From assembly GCA_964542765.1 (NCBI GenBank), contig CAZIVO010000028.1, forward strand, positions 1 through 34,955: 34,955 bases of DNA, read 5' to 3'. Origin of the DNA: CAZIVO01 sp964542765. GTDB taxonomy: Bacteria; Planctomycetota; UBA1135; UBA2386. The position numbers and the translations under genes were made by a program. Below the pieces are notes generated by a model that was given only the letters and a program-made list of their open reading frames with translations, ran no database searches and was not told the origin of the DNA. Positions 8,269-16,216 of this stretch are shown piece after piece; the first letter of the stretch is position 1, and each line of letters opens with the position of its first letter.

Positions 8269-8730
8269 CTAGCCACCCCCTCCGCCAATCGCCACGAGAA
8301 CCTCCTCGGCCGTCTCGGATGCCAGGATTCTCTCCCGGACCGATTCCTGGGATAGCAACTTGGCGACCTCCGCCAGGGTTTTGATATTTCGTAGCTTCTG
8401 GGCACGGGGAATCGCCATGCCAGCGATGATCCGGGTCGGCTCACCATCAAAAGCATCAAAAGGAATCCCCCTGCGACTGATGCCGAGCACCACGATCAAC
8501 TCCGAAAGGCCGGCCACGGCCGCATGGGGAACGGCAATTCCCTGCTCCATCCCGGTCGTCATGCTCCGCTCTCGCCGGACCAGGGCAGCCTCCACCTCGG
8601 ATGCCATATCTTCGCTGTAAATTCCTTTTTCAAAAGGCCTTACAGCCAGAGTCGAAATCGCCTCCCACTTGTCAGAAGCTTCCATCGGCAAGATGATCAG
8701 GTCCGGCACCAGGAGTTCAGAAAGCTTCAT
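8269..8730 (-). CDS. PTS EIIA-type phosphocarrier / regulatory protein (PtsN-like)
   Basis: The 153-residue protein is a single EIIA domain of the fructose/nitrogen PTS family. The phospho-accepting histidine is H69 in TGMEQGIAVPHAAV, and the conserved acidic and Gly positions follow (SRRGIPFDAFDGEPTRIIAG). The C-terminal helix SQESVRERILASETAEEV matches the family. No permease domains or sugar genes are nearby, so a regulatory role of the PtsN type, governed by its phosphorylation state, is more likely than sugar uptake. The start at 8730 (MKLSELL) gives the usual family length; the open frame extends 60 codons upstream, but that part does not look like protein. It is the first gene of the minus-strand run leading to lpxD and is divergent from gspD. 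Confidence 0.9.
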   Translation of the reverse strand: MKLSELLVPDLIILPMEASDKWEAISTLAVRPFEKGIYSEDMASEVEAALVRRERSMTTGMEQGIAVPHAAVAGLSELIVVLGISRRGIPFDAFDGEPTRIIAGMAIPRAQKLRNIKTLAEVAKLLSQESVRERILASETAEEVLVAIGGGGG

Positions 8731-8837
8731 TGTCGCTGCCTGTGACGAAGAACATGGGGGGCAGGTATCAGACCGAAGTGCATGAATGGGAAAGAGATGC
8801 GTCAAGTTCCGCAAATGGAAAGCAGGAAATCCCAAGT

Positions 8838-8865
8838 TTGATTCGATAGCCTTAGGAAATAATAG
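8838..8865 (+). promoter_or_regulatory. Weak candidate sigma-70-type promoter upstream of gspD
   Basis: TTGATT at 8838-8843 and TAATAG at 8860-8865 are separated by 16 bases. The -10 matches consensus at only three of six positions, so this is a minor alternative to the sigma-54 candidate. The rest of the 241-base gap (8731-8971) shows no other feature I recognise. Confidence 0.2.
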
Positions 8866-8905
8866 GGTTACGACGTTCGTCCGAGGGCGCACGTCCGGTT
8901 GGCGG

Positions 8906-8920
8906 GGCACCCGTTGTGCA
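8906..8920 (+). promoter_or_regulatory. Candidate sigma-54 (-24/-12) promoter for gspD
   Basis: The sequence GGCAC-N6-GTGCA has GG and GC separated by exactly 10 bases, as sigma-54 promoters require (consensus TGGCAC-N5-TTGCA). All of GGCAC and the TGCA part of the -12 element match; the two outer T positions are G. Transcription would begin near 8931, giving a leader of about 40 bases that contains the AGGAGG at 8955. The window encodes an NtrC-type activator able to serve such a promoter. I did not find a convincing enhancer palindrome upstream. Confidence 0.5.
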
Positions 8921-8954
8921 CCGTCGTTCGATCGGATTTGCCCTCGATGGTCTT

Positions 8955-8960
8955 AGGAGG
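8955..8960 (+). promoter_or_regulatory. Strong ribosome-binding site of gspD
   Basis: A perfect AGGAGG ends 11 bases before the ATG at 8972 and supports that start. Confidence 0.7.
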
Positions 8961-8971
8961 GGTCCACGAGC

Positions 8972-11311
8972 ATGCGAGAACGCACTGTGTCGAAACCACT
9001 GTTTTCATCCTGCACTCACCACCTGACTGCATGGGGGCTCATGCTCGCTTGGATACTGCCGTCGATGGCAGTGGCCCAAGATGAGCCAAAGGCCTTCGAG
9101 CTCAAGACCGAAGGGGATTACCTCCTCTTCACTGTCGATGAGACCGAGGGAATGCCAATCAAGGCCTTCATCAAGATGGGCCAGGAAATCACCGGCAAGG
9201 TCTTCGTCTATTCGGATAACGACCTCCAAAGCGCCCCCGATCCCAAGATCAGCTTCGTCGGAACCAAGAAGATGAGGAAGAGCAACTTCTTCGCCTTCTT
9301 CCAGACGATGCTCTACGTCAAGGGCTTCGCCACCTTGATCCGCGGGGACCAAGACACCGAGATCACCGAAATTGTCTACATGCAAGGGCCCAAGCGAGCC
9401 GAGATTCAGGCCGCTGCTCGTTACGTCGAGCCCGAAGATATTGAGGAATACAGCGCCCAGACGGGTGTGATGATCCTGACCTCGTTCCAGCTCCAGTACA
9501 TCCCGGCGGCTCAGGTTGTCAATACGATACGGCCCTTCTTCATGGCTGGCGCCGGAGGCGGACAAACGCTGAACCCAGGGGTTGTCGGCAACGACAACGT
9601 GGTCCTGCAGGGCTATGGCCCCCAGGTCAACGCTGCCTACACAATGCTCAAGATCGTGGACACCCCGCCCGAGGCTCTCGACCAGCAGATCCGCGTGCTC
9701 CGACTCGAGCATGCCTCCGCCGAGGAACTCGAGCCCGTCCTCAACGAGATCCTGGCAGAGAAGAATCGACTCGCAGCTCAAAATCCCGCTGCCGGCGCCA
9801 GCGGTGCCCCGCTGGCATCCGCTGCCGGCATGTTCAAGATCGTGCCGCACAGCACTCTCAACGCCATCCTTGTGTCTGGCACGCAAGAGCAGATTCTCGA
9901 AACCCAGGATCTGATCGCACGGCTGGATGTCCCGGTCGAACTGACCGGCGGCGACACCCACGTCATCCGACTGCAGAACGTGCTCGCCAAGGATCTTCAA
10001 GAAACGCTCACCCGCTTCATCAATGAAGACATACAGGCCGAACAGCAGGCCCAGCAGGGCCAGGCTGCCGCCACCCAGCGGCGCCCGCGAAAAACCGTCA
10101 TCATCGCCCATGAGGAGAGCAACAGCCTGCTGGTATCGGGCACCGTGACCAAGTTCGCCCAGGTCCAACGCGTGATCGAGCAACTCGACAAGCGCCAGGA
10201 TCAGGTCCTGATTGAATGCGCGGTGGTCGAACTCTCCACCGAATCCGTGGCGAGACTGGGCATCGAACTCGGCCTCCTCGACATCGTCGACGACGGCGAT
10301 TTCACGCGGCCATTCGGGTTCACGTCCTTCGGTCTGACGACCTTCCAGGACACGGACGACAACGGATTGCCGGACACCCGACTGCCTGATTTCGAGAATC
10401 CCTTGCGCGGGATCACCGGTGGCATCATCAGCAATGATGACTTTGCGATCCCCATCGTCGTCAATGCATTGGCCGGTGACACGCAAGCCAACATCCTCAG
10501 CCTCCCCAGCGTTGTCGTGAACAACAACGAAGAGGCGCTCGTCCGGACCGAGGAACGTCGTCCCACTCAGGTCACATCACAAAGCAACGTCTCATCACAA
10601 ACGGGAGCTGGCCCGGAGCGTAATGCTGGTATCACCCTGAACATCTCACCCTCGATCTCCACGAACAACTACCTGCGACTCAATATCAACCTGGAAGTCA
10701 GCCGGTTCCTCGACACCTTCGATCCCACATCCGTCACGGCAGGCCGAAGCACTGTCCGGCAGATCCAAACACAAGTCACCCTACCCAGCGGACACACCAT
10801 GGTCCTCGGCGGGGTCATCGAAGACTCGGTTGCCGATTCGGAAGATGGCATTCCTTATCTCAAGGATATCCCCCTGCTCGGATTCCTCTTCCGGAGTGCG
10901 AGTTCCGACGAGCGCAAAACCAACCTCTACTTCTTCCTCACCCCGCATATCCTGCGCGAAGAAGACTTCTCCGATCTCGCCCTGCAAACCTTCCGAAAGA
11001 AGTTGGAGGCGTCGACCTACATCGGCCATCGCCGCATGCAAATCATCGATTCCAAGTGGCGTGAAGGCCAGCCCGAGACCCTCGACGATGCCGGCGCCAC
11101 CATCGAGGATCTCGACAAGCGCGGCGGCTTCTTGATTCCCATCTACGAACGCCCAGGCTCCGATGCCTCCCAAGGCACGGCCCCCGGACGTCCGGATGCT
11201 CAGCCTGATGTGGCGCCAGAGCCTGCGGCCACGAAGCCGGACAAGGCTGCTGAGGACAAGAGTGCCCGGAACAAGCCAGAAACATCTTCGGGGAAGAACG
11301 AGGATGCATGA
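8972..11311 (+). CDS. gspD: Type II secretion system secretin GspD
   Basis: GspD forms the gated outer-membrane channel of the type II secretion system. The 779-residue precursor has a signal peptide ending about MAVAQ (residue 36), an N0-like domain, then repeated N-domains of KH-like fold (about 160-420, with recurring patterns such as VVNTIRPFF and VIRLQNVLAKDLQ). The secretin core follows (about 440-700), with the hallmark segments ANILSLPSVVVNNNEEALV, TMVLGGVIEDSV and IPYLKDIPLLGFLFRS. The last 70 residues are Pro/Ala/Lys-rich and probably disordered, where pilotin-binding S-domains sit in proteobacterial homologues. It is the first gene of the cluster, and its end overlaps gspE by 8 bases. 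Confidence 0.95.
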   Translation: MRERTVSKPLFSSCTHHLTAWGLMLAWILPSMAVAQDEPKAFELKTEGDYLLFTVDETEGMPIKAFIKMGQEITGKVFVYSDNDLQSAPDPKISFVGTKKMRKSNFFAFFQTMLYVKGFATLIRGDQDTEITEIVYMQGPKRAEIQAAARYVEPEDIEEYSAQTGVMILTSFQLQYIPAAQVVNTIRPFFMAGAGGGQTLNPGVVGNDNVVLQGYGPQVNAAYTMLKIVDTPPEALDQQIRVLRLEHASAEELEPVLNEILAEKNRLAAQNPAAGASGAPLASAAGMFKIVPHSTLNAILVSGTQEQILETQDLIARLDVPVELTGGDTHVIRLQNVLAKDLQETLTRFINEDIQAEQQAQQGQAAATQRRPRKTVIIAHEESNSLLVSGTVTKFAQVQRVIEQLDKRQDQVLIECAVVELSTESVARLGIELGLLDIVDDGDFTRPFGFTSFGLTTFQDTDDNGLPDTRLPDFENPLRGITGGIISNDDFAIPIVVNALAGDTQANILSLPSVVVNNNEEALVRTEERRPTQVTSQSNVSSQTGAGPERNAGITLNISPSISTNNYLRLNINLEVSRFLDTFDPTSVTAGRSTVRQIQTQVTLPSGHTMVLGGVIEDSVADSEDGIPYLKDIPLLGFLFRSASSDERKTNLYFFLTPHILREEDFSDLALQTFRKKLEASTYIGHRRMQIIDSKWREGQPETLDDAGATIEDLDKRGGFLIPIYERPGSDASQGTAPGRPDAQPDVAPEPAATKPDKAAEDKSARNKPETSSGKNEDA

Positions 11312-13010
11312 CCTGATCAAACAGGGCCTGCTGCGTCAGGGAGGCCTGTCCGAAGAGCAGATCCGCGATGCCTTGCTGGCCGAACAACAACTCGGCCAAA
11401 CCCTCGATCAAGTCCTGATCACCAAGGACCTGATGCCGGAAAATCGCTGCCTTCAATTCTTCGGTGATTTTCTGGATCTCGAATTCCGCGAGAGTCTCGA
11501 GGGAGCGAAGGTCCCCAACGCATTCATTCAAAATGTCCCTGTCCAGTTCTCACGGACACACAATCTGATCGCGCTTGATGATGACAGTGACATCATCAAG
11601 GTCGCCACCTGCCAACCGCTTGACGTCCAACCCATGGATGACCTCGCGACCATGATGATGGCGGAACTGGAATCGGTGCTGGTGCCCCGATCCGAGATTA
11701 CCAACCTCATCAATCGCGCCTACCGACACAAAGCTGACGGAGTCGATGAGGCACTGGTTGACATCGAGGAACAAGACATCATCGGGCTGGCGGAGAAGAT
11801 CGAAGAGTCCGAAGATCTCCTCGATGTGGCCAACAAGGCGCCCATCATCCGGCTGGTGAACATGCTCTTGTTCCAGGCCCTGAAATTGCGTGCCTCCGAT
11901 ATCCATCTCCACCCTTACCAGGATCGACTACAAGTACGCATGCGCATCGATGGTGTGCTCTATGACACGGAGGGGATCCCCAAAAAAGCCCAGGAGGCCA
12001 TCGTTTCGCGTGTCAAGGTCATGGGCAAGATGGATATCGCCGAGCGGCGACTTCCCCAAGACGGCCGAGCATCCATTCGGATCGGCGATGGAGATGTCGA
12101 TGTTCGTATTTCCTCGGTCCCGGTCACCTACGGTGAACGCATCGTCTTCAGAATCCTCGACAAGACCAGCAAGGTCTACAGCCTCGATCAGATCGGACTC
12201 AACGAAGACAACCGCAAGAAGATCGAACGCTACATCCGCTACTCACACGGCATCATCTTTGTCACCGGTCCAACCGGATCTGGAAAGACAACGACACTCT
12301 ACGCGGGTCTTGAGCACATCAATTCACCGGCTCTGAACATCCTGACCATCGAGGACCCGGTGGAATACAATCTGGACGGCATCAGCCAGGTCCAGGTCAA
12401 CACCAAAAAGGGTCTCGACTTCGCCGCCGGCCTGCGATCCTTCTTGCGGCAAGACCCCGATGTCATGATGGTTGGCGAGGTACGCGACGCCGAAACCGCC
12501 GACATCGCAATTCGCTCGGCGCTGACGGGGCACCTCGTCTTCTCCACGGTCCACACCAACGATTCTGCCTCCACCGTCACCCGGATGCTCGAGATCGGCA
12601 TCGAGCCCTATCTGGTGTCATCGTCGGTGCTCCTCGTTGTCGCGCAGCGCCTGATCCGCACCATCTGCCCTCAATGCAAGGAGAGCGTGAAACCCGATGA
12701 GGATATTCTCTTCGCACTCGAAGACCTCAAACTCGATGCCGATCAATTCCCCGATGGCATCCCCATCGGTCGCGGCTGCGACGAGTGTTTTCAATCCGGC
12801 TTTGCGGGTCGAACCGCGATCTACGAAGTCTTGCCGATCGAATCTCGTATCCAGGAGCAAATCGTCAACAAGGATTCCGCCAGCCTGATCAAGCGCGAAG
12901 CCGTCGAACGCGGACTCAAGACCTTGCGCACGGATGGAATCGAAAAACTTCTGGCGGGCATGACCACACCCGCCGAGATCATGCGCGTGACCCAGCGTGA
13001 CGTGTTCTGA
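11304..13010 (+). CDS. gspE: Type II secretion ATPase GspE
   Basis: This is the hexameric ATPase that powers pseudopilus assembly from the cytoplasmic face of the inner membrane. The 568-residue protein has an N-terminal MshEN/T2SSE-N domain (about 1-150), then the PilT/GspE ATPase core with Walker A GPTGSGKTT from residue 322, an Asp box (TIEDPVEY), Walker B (MMVGEVRDAETADIA) and a His box (GHLVFSTVHTNDS). The tetracysteine zinc motif is complete (C455/C458 and C492/C495). I start it at the ATG at 11304, which overlaps gspD by 8 bases; the frame opens earlier, but that part lies inside gspD. It is followed after 8 bases by gspF. Confidence 0.95.
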   Translation: MHDLIKQGLLRQGGLSEEQIRDALLAEQQLGQTLDQVLITKDLMPENRCLQFFGDFLDLEFRESLEGAKVPNAFIQNVPVQFSRTHNLIALDDDSDIIKVATCQPLDVQPMDDLATMMMAELESVLVPRSEITNLINRAYRHKADGVDEALVDIEEQDIIGLAEKIEESEDLLDVANKAPIIRLVNMLLFQALKLRASDIHLHPYQDRLQVRMRIDGVLYDTEGIPKKAQEAIVSRVKVMGKMDIAERRLPQDGRASIRIGDGDVDVRISSVPVTYGERIVFRILDKTSKVYSLDQIGLNEDNRKKIERYIRYSHGIIFVTGPTGSGKTTTLYAGLEHINSPALNILTIEDPVEYNLDGISQVQVNTKKGLDFAAGLRSFLRQDPDVMMVGEVRDAETADIAIRSALTGHLVFSTVHTNDSASTVTRMLEIGIEPYLVSSSVLLVVAQRLIRTICPQCKESVKPDEDILFALEDLKLDADQFPDGIPIGRGCDECFQSGFAGRTAIYEVLPIESRIQEQIVNKDSASLIKREAVERGLKTLRTDGIEKLLAGMTTPAEIMRVTQRDVF

Positions 13011-13018
13011 GCAACACC

Positions 13019-14245
13019 GTGCCGATTTTCGAATACAAGGCTGTCGATTCCGATAAGAAAACGAAGAGCGGCATCATCGATGCGGATTCGCCACGGGAAG
13101 CTCGACTGCAACTCAGAAGCGACAACCTCTTCGTCACCGACATCAAGGAGAGTCAGCGCAAGCGCAAGCGCAAACTCGCCATCAAGGGCATCACCGGTGT
13201 CGAAGTCCCTAACAAAACCCGCCTCGAGCAGATAGCGGCGGTGACGCGACAGATAGCCGCTCTCCTGAACGCGGGAATCCCTCTGGCCGAGACGCTGCGA
13301 ATGGTCATCGAACAGGCTCCCGACAAGAAGATGGAAGCCACCTTCCGTGACATCCGTGAAAAAGTCACGCAGGGCATCGGCTTTGGAGATGCCGTGATGC
13401 AGCACCCCGCTTACTTCACTGATCTTTACGCTAACATGGTGCGCGCCGGCGAGTCTTCGGGCGCTCTCCCCAACGTGATGCTGCGCTTATCAGCCTTTCT
13501 GCAATCACAAGCTCGCATGAAGAACAGGGTCGGAGCGGCGCTCATGTACCCAGCCGTGATGGTCGTGATCGGACTCATCGTGGTCGCCATCCTGATGACA
13601 TTTGTCGTTCCAAAAGTCACCCAGTTGCTGGTCTCGCGCGGCGAAGAACTTCCCTTTGCCACCCAGGTCCTGATCACCTCCAGCGAGTTCCTGCAGAACT
13701 ACTGGCTACTCGTGGCCTTCGGCATCCTTGCCATCACCATCGCATTCCAGCTCTTCGTCAACTCCGACAAGGGCGGACTGGCCTGGGACACCTTCAAACT
13801 GCGCCTACCGGTCTTCGGCGATCTGATGCGTAAGCAAGCCGTCGCACGCTTCTCCATCACCTTCGCAACTCTCATGCGCTCGGGCGTGCCGGCACTGCAA
13901 TCCTTGCAGGTCACGCGCAATGTCGTCGACAACCGAGTGCTCTCGAATGCCCTGCAAGATGTCCATGACCACATTGTCGAAGGAACCGACATCGCCACCC
14001 CCATGAAGATGAGCAATGCCTTCCCGCCCATGGTCTGCTACATGGTAGGCGTCGGTGAACAGGCGGGGAATCTCGAGGAGATGCTGGAGCGAGTCGCGGA
14101 CTCCTACGATGAGGAGGTCGAAATCTCCACTCAGAAACTCACCTCCTTGATCGAGCCCATGGTCATCGTGCTGCTTGCCGGAGTCGTGGCGTGTATCGTC
14201 ATCGCCATCGTCATGCCACTGATGCAATTGCAGAAGATGCGCTAG
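13019..14245 (+). CDS. gspF: Type II secretion inner-membrane platform protein GspF
   Basis: GspF is the polytopic inner-membrane protein that couples the GspE ATPase to pseudopilin assembly. The 408-residue protein begins MPIFEYKAVD, as usual for the family, and has two T2SSF helical domains (about 70-195 and 275-395). Each is followed by a hydrophobic segment (near 170-195, 220-245 and 375-400). Conserved features include RQIAALLNAGIPLAETL in the first repeat and FATLMRSGVPALQSL in the second, with GEQAGNLEEMLERVA near the end. The start is GTG at 13019, 8 bases after gspE stops. Confidence 0.95.
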   Translation: MPIFEYKAVDSDKKTKSGIIDADSPREARLQLRSDNLFVTDIKESQRKRKRKLAIKGITGVEVPNKTRLEQIAAVTRQIAALLNAGIPLAETLRMVIEQAPDKKMEATFRDIREKVTQGIGFGDAVMQHPAYFTDLYANMVRAGESSGALPNVMLRLSAFLQSQARMKNRVGAALMYPAVMVVIGLIVVAILMTFVVPKVTQLLVSRGEELPFATQVLITSSEFLQNYWLLVAFGILAITIAFQLFVNSDKGGLAWDTFKLRLPVFGDLMRKQAVARFSITFATLMRSGVPALQSLQVTRNVVDNRVLSNALQDVHDHIVEGTDIATPMKMSNAFPPMVCYMVGVGEQAGNLEEMLERVADSYDEEVEISTQKLTSLIEPMVIVLLAGVVACIVIAIVMPLMQLQKMR

Positions 14246-14384
14246 CCGATGTTCTCGAGCGAAATGCGGACGCACCCCCTCTCAAGGCCTTTTCAGCACC
14301 CACCCATCCCGCTCGACCAATCCCACTACGGGAATATTAAGCCTCTTCGTGCGTCTGTTCCTGACGTGAGTAGCCGCAATGCCC

Positions 14385-14414
14385 TTGTCGATGTAAGTTT
14401 AACTGTTCGAAAAT
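14385..14414 (+). promoter_or_regulatory. Weak candidate promoter before the pseudopilin genes
   Basis: The gspF-gspG gap (14246-14438, 193 bases) is by far the longest inside the secretion cluster. TTGTCG at 14385 and GAAAAT at 14409, 18 bases apart, each match sigma-70 consensus at four of six positions. A separate promoter would suit pseudopilins, which are needed in larger amounts. The remainder of the gap holds no clear terminator. Confidence 0.2.
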
Positions 14415-14438
14415 CGATTCTGCTGAAGGGATTCCGTG

Positions 14439-14861
14439 ATGCGTAGCGATAAACAAAACAAGCGTGGTGGTTTCACCCTGGTGGAGTTGATGGTGGTCAT
14501 CGTCATCCTCGGCCTTCTTGTCTCGATCGTCGGCACCAATGTGCTCGGCCAATCCGAAACGGCCAAGCTCGAGACAAGCAAGATGCAGGTCGGGAAGTTC
14601 TACGAAACGGTCAAGCTTTACATGGCCCAGAATCGGTCCCAAATCCCTACATGGGAAGACCTCACCACGCCTGATGAGCGTGGACATAGCTACCTGGAAC
14701 TGAGCAAGCCACCTGTGGATGCATGGGGCAATGAATACCTCATCACCACCGATCCTGAATTTGACCATCTCCCCCTGGTCATGTCCTTCGGCCCCGATGG
14801 ACAGGAAGGGACTGATGACGACATCACAAACAAGAACCTGGATGCCGACGAGGACGGGTAA
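14439..14861 (+). CDS. gspG: Major pseudopilin GspG
   Basis: GspG is the main subunit of the periplasmic pseudopilus. The 141-residue frame opens with GTG-ATG; I use the ATG at 14439 (140 residues), with GAAGGG 8 bases upstream. The class III signal is K-R-G-G before FTLVELMVV, with prepilin peptidase cleavage after G11 and the conserved Glu at +5 (E16). A single hydrophobic helix follows. The C-terminal part has the family pattern DAWGNEYLI and an acidic end DGQEGTDDDITN, consistent with the calcium site of GspG proteins. It heads the gspGHIJ run. Confidence 0.95.
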   Translation: MRSDKQNKRGGFTLVELMVVIVILGLLVSIVGTNVLGQSETAKLETSKMQVGKFYETVKLYMAQNRSQIPTWEDLTTPDERGHSYLELSKPPVDAWGNEYLITTDPEFDHLPLVMSFGPDGQEGTDDDITNKNLDADEDG

Positions 14862-14885
14862 CCGAACCGGCAAAGGCCTCGGTCC

Positions 14886-15464
14886 GTGAACACACACAAG
14901 AACAAGCCATCGCGCACGAGTTGTTCGGGCTTCACTCTCATCGAACTCCTCGTCGTCATCTCGGTAGCGGCCCTCCTCTACCAGATCGCATCGGCAAACC
15001 TGGGTGCCATGATCCCTTCAACGATCCTCGATCGCGAAGCCACCCTCCTCGTGGCCAAGTACGACTTCCTTCGATCGGAAGCCCGGCTGAACGGCAAGAC
15101 CTACACGCTCGAACTCGACCTGACCAACAGTCGCTACCAAACGCTCATGCCCATCGAAGAGCGAAGAGAAGCCTCCGAAGTCGAAAAGGAATCCCTCGGG
15201 CTCGGCTGGACCAAGCTCCCCGACGGCGCCAAATTAATCGGTTATTCGATCGCTGGAGGCCAGATGCTCAAAAGCGGTCTGGTGCCTGTCCACTTCGATG
15301 AAAATGGTTTCGCCGCCGACCAAACTCTTTTTCTCTCCCTCGAACAAGATGATCGGATGGTCTGGTCCGTGCAGATCCGAGGCTTGACCGGCCATTCGAA
15401 CATTCTCAAAGACTTCGATGGCAAGTTACAGGGCCTGCCGAAGATCGAGGAGGCTGCCTTCTGA
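14886..15464 (+). CDS. gspH: Minor pseudopilin GspH-like
   Basis: The 192-residue protein has a prepilin signal with GFTLIELLVV, cleavage after G15 and Glu at +5 (E20), then a hydrophobic helix and a beta-rich globular part typical of GspH/FimT. The globular part includes TYTLELDLTNSRYQTL and VPVHFDENGFAAD, which fit the GspH pattern of strands with a G-rich turn. The start is GTG at 14886, 24 bases after gspG. I call it gspH by position and fold pattern; similarity beyond the N-terminus is low in this family. It overlaps gspI by one base. Confidence 0.85.
   Translation: MNTHKNKPSRTSCSGFTLIELLVVISVAALLYQIASANLGAMIPSTILDREATLLVAKYDFLRSEARLNGKTYTLELDLTNSRYQTLMPIEERREASEVEKESLGLGWTKLPDGAKLIGYSIAGGQMLKSGLVPVHFDENGFAADQTLFLSLEQDDRMVWSVQIRGLTGHSNILKDFDGKLQGLPKIEEAAF
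15447..15453 (+). promoter_or_regulatory. Ribosome-binding site of gspI inside gspH
   Basis: GAGGAGG lies 10 bases before the gspI ATG at 15464, within the final codons of gspH. Confidence 0.6.
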
Positions 15465-16216
15465 TGAGAAACCGCGCCGAAGCCGGCTTCACATTGATCG
15501 AGGTGGTCATCGCCATGGGCATCCTGGCCTTGTACATCTTCACCTTGTTAGGCTCTCGAACCGAAGCGATGATCGATGCCGCCGAAGGTCGCAACAAACG
15601 CCTCGCCAAGGAAGTAGCTTATCAATTGATGTCCGAGCTCCGCGCCGGAGCCCGAGAACTACCGCCTACGCGTGGCGAACGCTTCCCGATCGAAGGCTAC
15701 CAGGACTTCGATGCCCAGTTCATCGTTGGTGAAGAGTTCATCATGGATCACGAAGCCAACATGATGAGCATGGAATCGGACAACGACCGGGTTGACCGCC
15801 TCCAGTATCAGCGGGAGCGAAACGACCTGCGGATGGCCCGCCAAAAAGGCATGAGCTATCTGGACTACCAGGAACAGCGGATGGACGATTTGTACGGAGC
15901 TGACGATGATCCAGAAAATCAAGTTCCCAGCGAGGATGACTACGAAGACGTCCTCGTCGTGGTCTATTTCCCCAACGTCCGCATCAGCGAAGACAGCAGC
16001 CAGCCCGAAGTAACCTACTCCCTCAAAACCAAGGTCTCGACCCTCGCCCTGCAAGGTTTGACGCCCGAACAGGCCGAGGCTCTTGCCGATTCGATGGGAT
16101 CGGGGGAGAATGAGAACGCGGCGGATCTGAGCAGCAGCGGAAGTTCCAACGCCGGCAATGATTCCGGCAACAGCAATTCCAGCGGCAGCCAGAGCGGCCA
16201 AGAAGGAAAGAGATGA
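15464..16216 (+). CDS. gspI: Minor pseudopilin GspI-like with an unusually long acidic tail
   Basis: The protein begins MRNRAEAG, followed by FTLIEVVIAMGILAL: prepilin cleavage after G8, Glu at +5. It has 250 residues, about twice the usual GspI length. The extra part includes a very acidic region rich in Met, Asp and Glu (about 85-160, with MMSMESDNDRVDRLQYQRER and DDLYGADDDPENQ). A final tail of about 40 residues is almost only Ser, Gly and Asn. GspI normally forms the pseudopilus tip with GspJ and GspK. The start overlaps the gspH stop by one base. The identity as GspI rather than another minor pseudopilin rests on gene order and the N-terminus. Confidence 0.8.
   Translation: MRNRAEAGFTLIEVVIAMGILALYIFTLLGSRTEAMIDAAEGRNKRLAKEVAYQLMSELRAGARELPPTRGERFPIEGYQDFDAQFIVGEEFIMDHEANMMSMESDNDRVDRLQYQRERNDLRMARQKGMSYLDYQEQRMDDLYGADDDPENQVPSEDDYEDVLVVVYFPNVRISEDSSQPEVTYSLKTKVSTLALQGLTPEQAEALADSMGSGENENAADLSSSGSSNAGNDSGNSNSSGSQSGQEGKR

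Noticed and set aside
8731..8910. N-terminal extension of the EIIA protein
   Set aside because: The 60 extra codons look non-coding, and the start at 8730 gives the normal EIIA length.
9005..10486. 493-residue open frame antisense to gspD
   Set aside because: It lies entirely within the well-supported gspD and has no motif or ribosome-binding site; GC-rich codon use produces long shadow frames here.
11163..11303. N-terminal extension of GspE into gspD
   Set aside because: The extra 47 residues are low-complexity Arg/Pro in the frame of a known gene; the family N-terminus starts at 11304.
14320..14339. Short TCCC...GGGA stem in the gspF-gspG gap as a terminator
   Set aside because: Only 4 paired bases and no T-run; it would not end transcription.
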